Below, piece by piece: positions 33,684-37,834 of a stretch of DNA of 37,834 nucleotides. Positions within the stretch are counted from its first letter, which is position 1, and every line of letters begins with the position of its first letter. The DNA comes from Streptomyces aurantiacus. GTDB taxonomy: Bacteria > Actinomycetota > Actinomycetes > Streptomycetales > Streptomycetaceae. Below the pieces are notes generated by a model that made no database searches, had not been told where the DNA came from, and saw nothing but the letters and a program-made list of their open reading frames with translations. Both the position numbers and the translations under genes were made by a program. The stretch lies in the NCBI RefSeq assembly GCF_001418335.1, contig NZ_LIPP01000128.1, positions 1-37,834 on the forward strand, in the 5' to 3' direction.

Positions 33684-33826
33684 TTGTCCTCCACCCGGCG
33701 CCGCACTTCCCCGAACCCACCGAGCGCCACGGCGAGTTCACCAGGCGGAACCACTGCCGAGGCCGCTGCTGGGACCACTGCTGAGGCCGCTGCCGAAGCC
33801 ATTGCTGAGACTGGTGCTGAGGTCAT
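33680..33826 (-). CDS. possible 48-aa leader ORF coupled to the hydrolase-SDR gene
   Basis: The frame MTSAPVSAMASAAASAVVPA, then repeated AAASAVVPPGELA, ends GFGEVRRRVEDK with a stop overlapping the GTG start of the fusion gene. It is low in complexity and lacks a clear ribosome binding site. It may be a coupling leader, a remnant of a larger gene, or not translated. Confidence 0.35.
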   Translation of the reverse strand: MTSAPVSAMASAAASAVVPAAASAVVPPGELAVALGGFGEVRRRVEDK

Positions 33827-33868
33827 GCCGCCGTCCGTTCCGAGCCGACTGCCGTACGTGTCCGCAAC

Positions 33869-33890
33869 TTGACACTGATGAATGTGACAA
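33869..33890. promoter_or_regulatory. imperfect dyad TTGACAC-N8-GTGACAA
   Basis: Seven-base half-sites are complementary except for the central A/A. It lies between the divergent hydrolase-SDR and ABC operons and could be a regulator site. TTGACA also resembles a -35 element. Confidence 0.35.
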
Positions 33891-33925
33891 TTGTTGGCGG
33901 CTGCGTCAAGAGGCGGTGCGCGACC

Positions 33926-33952
33926 TGTGGAAAACCGCACCGATGTGGACAA
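33926..33952. other. pair of DnaA boxes
   Basis: TGTGGAAAA (33926-33934, weak) and TGTGGACAA (33944-33952, complement of the consensus TTGTCCACA) are in the same orientation, 18 bp apart start to start, in the region upstream of the ABC operon. Confidence 0.65.
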
Positions 33953-34092
33953 CCCGGCCCGACGGACAGCTGGCCGTGCGGAGTGGCAGCCGCCGGTTGT
34001 TCGACCTGAGGGGGACCCTTACGGGCCCGTACGACTGCAGAGGGATGGCGATACAGCTCCCAGGTCTGACGACCGGCTGTGGCCTGCGCCAC

Positions 34093-34098
34093 TACCTT
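34093..34098 (+). promoter_or_regulatory. candidate leaderless -10 element of the ABC operon
   Basis: TACCTT (TANNNT) lies 6 nt before the GTG at 34105, which has no ribosome binding site. A leaderless transcript is likely. The -35 element is unclear. Confidence 0.45.
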
Positions 34099-34104
34099 CG
34101 AACC

Positions 34105-35124
34105 GTGACTGTGATCGCGACCGAAAGCCTGAGCAAGCGGTTCCCCAGGGTGACCGCTCTTGACCGGCTCTCCGTGGACGTCGGACCCGGTGTGACCGGA
34201 CTCGTCGGAGCCAACGGAGCCGGCAAGTCCACATTGATCAAGATCCTGCTGGGTCTGTCCCCCGCCACCGAGGGCCGCGCCACGGTGCTCGGACTCGATG
34301 TCGCCACCAAGGGCGGCGACATCCGTGAGCGCGTCGGATACATGCCCGAGCACGACTGTCTGCCGCCGGACGTCTCGGCCACCGAGTTCGTCGTCCACAT
34401 GGCGCGCATGTCAGGCCTGCCCCCGGCGGCGGCCCGCGAGCGCACCGCGGACACGCTGCGCCACGTCGGCCTCTACGAGGAGCGATATCGCCCCATCGGC
34501 GGCTACTCGACGGGCATGAAGCAGCGAGTCAAGCTCGCCCAGGCGCTGGTCCACGACCCGCAGCTGGTCTTCCTCGACGAGCCGACGAACGGCCTCGACC
34601 CGGTCGGGCGAGACGAGATGCTCGGCCTGATCCGCCGCATCCACACCGACTTCGGCATCTCCGTCCTGGTCACCTCGCACCTGCTCGGCGAGCTGGAGCG
34701 CACCTGCGACCACGTCGTCGTCGTCGACGGCGGCAAGCTCCTGCGGTCCAGCTCCACCACGGACTTCACGCAGCGCACGGCGATCCTCGCGGTCGAGGTC
34801 ACCGACACGGACGAGCATCCGGACGGCACCGACGCACTGCGCGAGGTGCTCCACGCGCGCGGGATCGACACCCACGACGGAAGCGGCCTCCCCGGCGCGG
34901 GCCACATCCTCCTGCTCACCGCGCAGGGCGAGGAGACGTACGACCTCGTACGGGACGCCGTCGCCGACCTGGGACTCGGCCTGGTGCGCATGGAGCAGCG
35001 CCGGCACCACATCGCGGAGGTCTTCACGGACAGCGACGAACAGGCAGCCAGGGACGCCGAAGCACAGGCGGCCCTGAAGGACGGCGACGAACAGCGGAAG
35101 GAGGCGGTCGGCCATGGCGGTTGA
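34105..35124 (+). CDS. ABC transporter ATP-binding protein (pair 1)
   Basis: A 339-aa ATPase: Walker A GANGAGKST (35-43), signature YSTGMKQRVKLAQAL, Walker B LVFLDEPTNGLD. A C-terminal extension (about 230-339) is rich in Asp/Glu/Ala. It is of the DrrA/NatA/CcmA type that works with ABC-2 permeases in export. The open frame starts at 33802, but ATPase similarity begins VTVIATESLSKRFPRVTALD, so I start at GTG 34105. It overlaps the next gene by 11 bp. The substrate is unknown. Confidence 0.92.
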   Translation: MTVIATESLSKRFPRVTALDRLSVDVGPGVTGLVGANGAGKSTLIKILLGLSPATEGRATVLGLDVATKGGDIRERVGYMPEHDCLPPDVSATEFVVHMARMSGLPPAAARERTADTLRHVGLYEERYRPIGGYSTGMKQRVKLAQALVHDPQLVFLDEPTNGLDPVGRDEMLGLIRRIHTDFGISVLVTSHLLGELERTCDHVVVVDGGKLLRSSSTTDFTQRTAILAVEVTDTDEHPDGTDALREVLHARGIDTHDGSGLPGAGHILLLTAQGEETYDLVRDAVADLGLGLVRMEQRRHHIAEVFTDSDEQAARDAEAQAALKDGDEQRKEAVGHGG

Positions 35125-36055
35125 GCAGCCCCAGGCACAGGCCCAGGCACACGCCCCGGCTCCTGCCCCCGCTCGCGCGGGCGAGCAGACCCGGATCCAC
35201 AACATCGGCTACCGCAACTACGACGGCCCGCGCCTGGGCCGCGCGTACGCCCGCCGCTCGCTCTACTCGCAGTCCCTGCGCGGCGCGTACGGCCTCGGCC
35301 GCTCGGCGAAGACCAAAGTGCTGCCGATGCTGCTCTTCGTGGTGATGTGCGTCCCCGCGCTGATCATGGTCGCGGTCGCCGTCGCCACCAAGGCGAACGA
35401 CCTGCCTGTCGACTACACGCGCTACGCGATCTTCATGCAGGCCGTCATCGGCCTGTACGTCGCCTCCCAGGGACCGCAGGCCGTGTCCCGCGACCTGCGC
35501 TTCAAGACCGTCCCGCTGTACTTCTCGCGCCCGATGGAGACCGTCGACTACGTACGCGCCAAGTATGCGGCGCTGGCCTCGGCGCTGTTCATGCTCACCG
35601 CCGCGCCGCTGCTCGTGCTGTATGTGGGCGCGCTGCTGGCCAAACTTGACTTCACCGACCAGACCAAGGGCTTCGCACAAGGGCTCGTCTCCGTGGCACT
35701 GCTTTCCCTGCTCTTCGCCGGCATCGGCCTGGTCATCTCGGCGGTCACCCCGCGCCGCGGATTCGGTATCGCCGCCGTCATCGCCGTACTGACCATCTCC
35801 TACGGAGCGGTGTCCACCGTCCAGGCCATCGCCTACGAGCAGTCCAGCTCCGACGCGGTCGCCTGGCTCGGACTCTTCTCGCCCATGACGCTGATCGACG
35901 GAGTGCAGACCGCCTTCCTGGGCGCCTCGTCCGCCTTCCCCGGCGGCGCGGGCCCCTCGACCGGAGAAGGCGTCGTCTACCTGATCTTCGTTCTGGGTCT
36001 CGTCGCGGGCTGCTACGGCCTCCTGCTGCGCCGCTACCGAAAGGTCGGACTGTGA
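35114..36055 (+). CDS. ABC transporter permease (pair 1)
   Basis: A 313-aa ABC-2-like permease: Ala/Gln/Pro-rich N-terminus (about 1-30), a conserved soluble segment (TRIHNIGYRNYDGPRLGRAY), then about six hydrophobic helices ending at the membrane with RRYRKVGL. It overlaps the upstream ATPase gene, so the two form a complex. Substrate unknown. Confidence 0.87.
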   Translation: MAVEQPQAQAQAHAPAPAPARAGEQTRIHNIGYRNYDGPRLGRAYARRSLYSQSLRGAYGLGRSAKTKVLPMLLFVVMCVPALIMVAVAVATKANDLPVDYTRYAIFMQAVIGLYVASQGPQAVSRDLRFKTVPLYFSRPMETVDYVRAKYAALASALFMLTAAPLLVLYVGALLAKLDFTDQTKGFAQGLVSVALLSLLFAGIGLVISAVTPRRGFGIAAVIAVLTISYGAVSTVQAIAYEQSSSDAVAWLGLFSPMTLIDGVQTAFLGASSAFPGGAGPSTGEGVVYLIFVLGLVAGCYGLLLRRYRKVGL

Positions 36056-36116
36056 CCGCCCGCCCGTCGTCCGCCACCACCCTTCCCGCCACCCTTCCAA
36101 GGAACGGGCCTCGCCC

Positions 36117-37028
36117 ATGAGCACCCTCACCATCGACCACGTCTCACGCTGGTTCGGCAACGTGGTGGCCGTCAACGACATCACCATGACCATCGGCCCG
36201 GGCGTCACCGGCCTGCTCGGCCCGAACGGCGCCGGAAAGTCCACCCTCATCAACATGATGGGCGGCTTCCTGGCACCCTCCACCGGCACGGTCACCCTCG
36301 ACGGCGAGCCGACCTGGCGCAACGAGAAGATCTACAAACAGATCGGCATCGTCCCCGAGCGCGAAGCGATGTACGACTTCCTCACGGGCCGCGAATTCGT
36401 CGTCGCCAACGCCGAGTTGCACGGCCTCGGCGACAAGGCCGCGCACCGGGCGCTGGCCACGGTCGAGATGGAGTACGCGCAGGACCGGAAGATCTCGACG
36501 TACTCCAAGGGCATGCGCCAGCGCGTGAAGATGGCCTCCGCGCTCGTCCACAACCCGTCGCTGCTGCTGCTCGACGAGCCGTTCAACGGCATGGACCCGC
36601 GCCAGCGCATGCAGCTGATGGACCTGCTGCGGCGCATGGGCGACGAGGGCCGCACGGTCCTCTTCTCGTCGCACATCCTCGAAGAGGTCGAGCAACTCGC
36701 CTCGCACATCGAGGTGATCGTCGCCGGCCGGCACGCGGCGAGCGGCGACTTCCGCCGCATCCGCCGGCTGATGACCGACCGCCCGCACCGCTATCTGGTC
36801 CGCTCCAGCGACGACCGTGCGCTCGCGGCCGCGCTCATCGCCGACCCGTCGACGTCCGGCATCGAAGTGGACCTCCAGGAGGGCGCGCTGCGCATCCAGG
36901 CCGTCGACTTCCCACGCTTCACGGCACTGCTGCCGCGGCTGGCCCGCGACCACGGCATCCGGCTGCTCACGGTCTCGCCGTCCGACGAGTCCCTTGAGTC
37001 CGTCTTCTCGTATCTCGTCGCGGCGTAG
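36117..37028 (+). CDS. ABC transporter ATP-binding protein (pair 2)
   Basis: A 303-aa ATPase: Walker A GPNGAGKST, signature YSKGMRQRVKMASAL, Walker B LLLLDEPFNGMD. It is clearly related to the ATPase of pair 1 (same layout, GVTGL motif before Walker A) but lacks the long acidic tail. The start follows AAGGAACGGG, 61 bp after the first permease. It is followed after 11 bp by its permease. Confidence 0.92.
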   Translation: MSTLTIDHVSRWFGNVVAVNDITMTIGPGVTGLLGPNGAGKSTLINMMGGFLAPSTGTVTLDGEPTWRNEKIYKQIGIVPEREAMYDFLTGREFVVANAELHGLGDKAAHRALATVEMEYAQDRKISTYSKGMRQRVKMASALVHNPSLLLLDEPFNGMDPRQRMQLMDLLRRMGDEGRTVLFSSHILEEVEQLASHIEVIVAGRHAASGDFRRIRRLMTDRPHRYLVRSSDDRALAAALIADPSTSGIEVDLQEGALRIQAVDFPRFTALLPRLARDHGIRLLTVSPSDESLESVFSYLVAA

Positions 37029-37039
37029 GAGGCCGAAAG

Positions 37040-37759
37040 ATGTACGACCCCACAGTCGCCCGGCTCACCTACCGCGGCCTCCTCGGCCGCCGCCGAGCCC
37101 TCATCCTGGGTGCCCTGCCCGTCCTGCTGATCGTCATCTCCGTGGCCGTACGCGGCTTCACGGGCGCCGACGACCAGGTGGCCTCGGACATCCTCGGCGG
37201 GTTCGCGCTCGCCACGATGGTGCCCCTCATCGGCGTCGTCGCGGGTACCGGCGCGATCGGCCCCGAGATCGACGACGGCTCGGTCGTCTACCTGCTCGCG
37301 AAGCCGGTCAAGCGCCCCACGATCATCTTCACCAAGCTGATCGTCGCCGTCGCCGTCACCATGGTGTTCTCGGCGGTCCCGACGTTCCTCGCCGGACTGA
37401 TCCTCAACGGCAACGGCCAGCAGATCGCCGTCGCCTACACCGTGGCCGCGCTGGTCGCCTCCATCGCGTACGCCGCGCTCTTCCTGCTGCTCGGCACCAT
37501 CACCCGGCACGCGGTGGTCTTCGGACTCGTCTACGCCCTCGTGTGGGAGACCGTCTTCGGATCGCTGGTCTCCGGGGCGAGGACCCTCAGCGTCCAGCAG
37601 TGGTCGCTCGCGGTGGCCCACAAGGTGTCCGGCGGGGATCTCGTCACCTCGGACGTGGGCCTCACCACCGGCACGGTGCTGCTGGTCGTGGTGACGGTCG
37701 CCGCCACCTGGTTCGCCGGCCAGAAACTGCGGACGCTGACGCTGGCCGGCGAGGAATAG
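37040..37759 (+). CDS. ABC transporter permease (pair 2)
   Basis: A 239-aa permease with about six transmembrane helices, beginning MYDPTVARLTYRGLLGRRRA. It matches the ABC-2 permease type, with a conserved GAIGPEIDDGSVVYLLAKPV segment resembling the equivalent stretch of the first permease (lacking its long N-terminus). AGGAGG lies upstream (37027-37032). It forms a second ATPase/permease pair in the operon. Confidence 0.87.
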   Translation: MYDPTVARLTYRGLLGRRRALILGALPVLLIVISVAVRGFTGADDQVASDILGGFALATMVPLIGVVAGTGAIGPEIDDGSVVYLLAKPVKRPTIIFTKLIVAVAVTMVFSAVPTFLAGLILNGNGQQIAVAYTVAALVASIAYAALFLLLGTITRHAVVFGLVYALVWETVFGSLVSGARTLSVQQWSLAVAHKVSGGDLVTSDVGLTTGTVLLVVVTVAATWFAGQKLRTLTLAGEE

Positions 37760-37783
37760 CCCTCCCGGGTCGCCTCATGGTGG

Positions 37784-37816
37784 CCCCGGCCCCGGGAAGC
37801 CCCGGCCCCCGGGAAG
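37784..37816. repeat. GC-rich direct repeat after the ABC operon
   Basis: Two near-identical adjacent units (CCCCGGCCCCGGGAAG, then the same with one extra C) lie 24 bp after the last stop. Each is self-complementary in part (CCCGGG), so it may also act as a terminator. Confidence 0.5.
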
Positions 37817-37834
37817 TCGCTGTGGCTCCACGCG

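Noticed and set aside
33802..34104. N-terminal extension of the first ABC ATPase
   Set aside because: It reads through a DnaA-box pair and promoter-like DNA and has no similarity to ATPase N-termini; GTG 34105 with a TANNNT element fits better.

Overview
The window is high-GC actinobacterial DNA whose gene set is typical of the oriC-proximal core of a Streptomyces chromosome. Indicators are the sporulation pair ssgR/ssgA, the gene order ssgR-ssgA-yibE/F-thiC ... hisC-cydA-cydB-cydCD, Streptomyces-type parS sites, DnaA boxes, a Rex operator in front of cydA, and TTA (bldA-type) codons in two genes. I found no tRNA, rRNA, transposase, integrase or CRISPR array.

Layout. 1-5.4 kb: a flavohemoprotein cut by the window edge, a NUDIX hydrolase, a LysR regulator, then a leftward group of a low-molecular-weight tyrosine phosphatase (ptpA type) overlapping a PLP-dependent trans-sulfuration-family enzyme, a holin-like membrane protein and a divergent cupin. 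5.6-7.5 kb: a DUF5326 membrane peptide, then ssgR and its likely target ssgA. 7.6-11.2 kb: a His-rich YibE/F membrane protein, and divergently thiC behind a TPP riboswitch. 11.2-14.5 kb: a small accessory island, richer in A+T, with a 55-aa membrane peptide, a DUF397 protein, an XRE/DUF5753 regulator and a two-helix membrane protein with its own intrinsic terminator. 14.7-17.2 kb: a metallophosphoesterase and a LacI-type regulator carrying a TTA codon. 17.6-25.2 kb: hisC, then the cytochrome bd oxidase set cydA, cydB and a fused cydCD exporter under a Rex operator. 25.2-28.1 kb: a DosS-like two-GAF histidine kinase and a secreted M23 peptidase. 28.1-33.7 kb, all leftward: a Cof-type HAD phosphatase, an F420-dependent LLM oxidoreductase, kptA, a MerR regulator and an EphD-like hydrolase-SDR fusion. 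34.1-37.8 kb: two ABC ATPase/permease pairs in one rightward operon.

The most interesting material is not in the protein-coding genes but in DNA elements laid over them. Five parS-like sites are present. One sits in the variable arm of the thiC TPP riboswitch, and its single deviation from the consensus keeps an RNA G-U pair. Three perfect copies lie within 87 bp between cydB and cydCD; two are extended into perfect 28-bp and 24-bp palindromes, and the third contains the likely cydCD start codon. A cluster of three DnaA boxes lies between kptA and the MerR gene and another pair lies upstream of the ABC operon, recalling the extra-oriC DnaA-box clusters that titrate DnaA in S. coelicolor. The kptA-LLM intergenic gap is almost filled by a 166-bp imperfect palindrome whose inner-arm differences are nearly all transitions that preserve G-U pairing.
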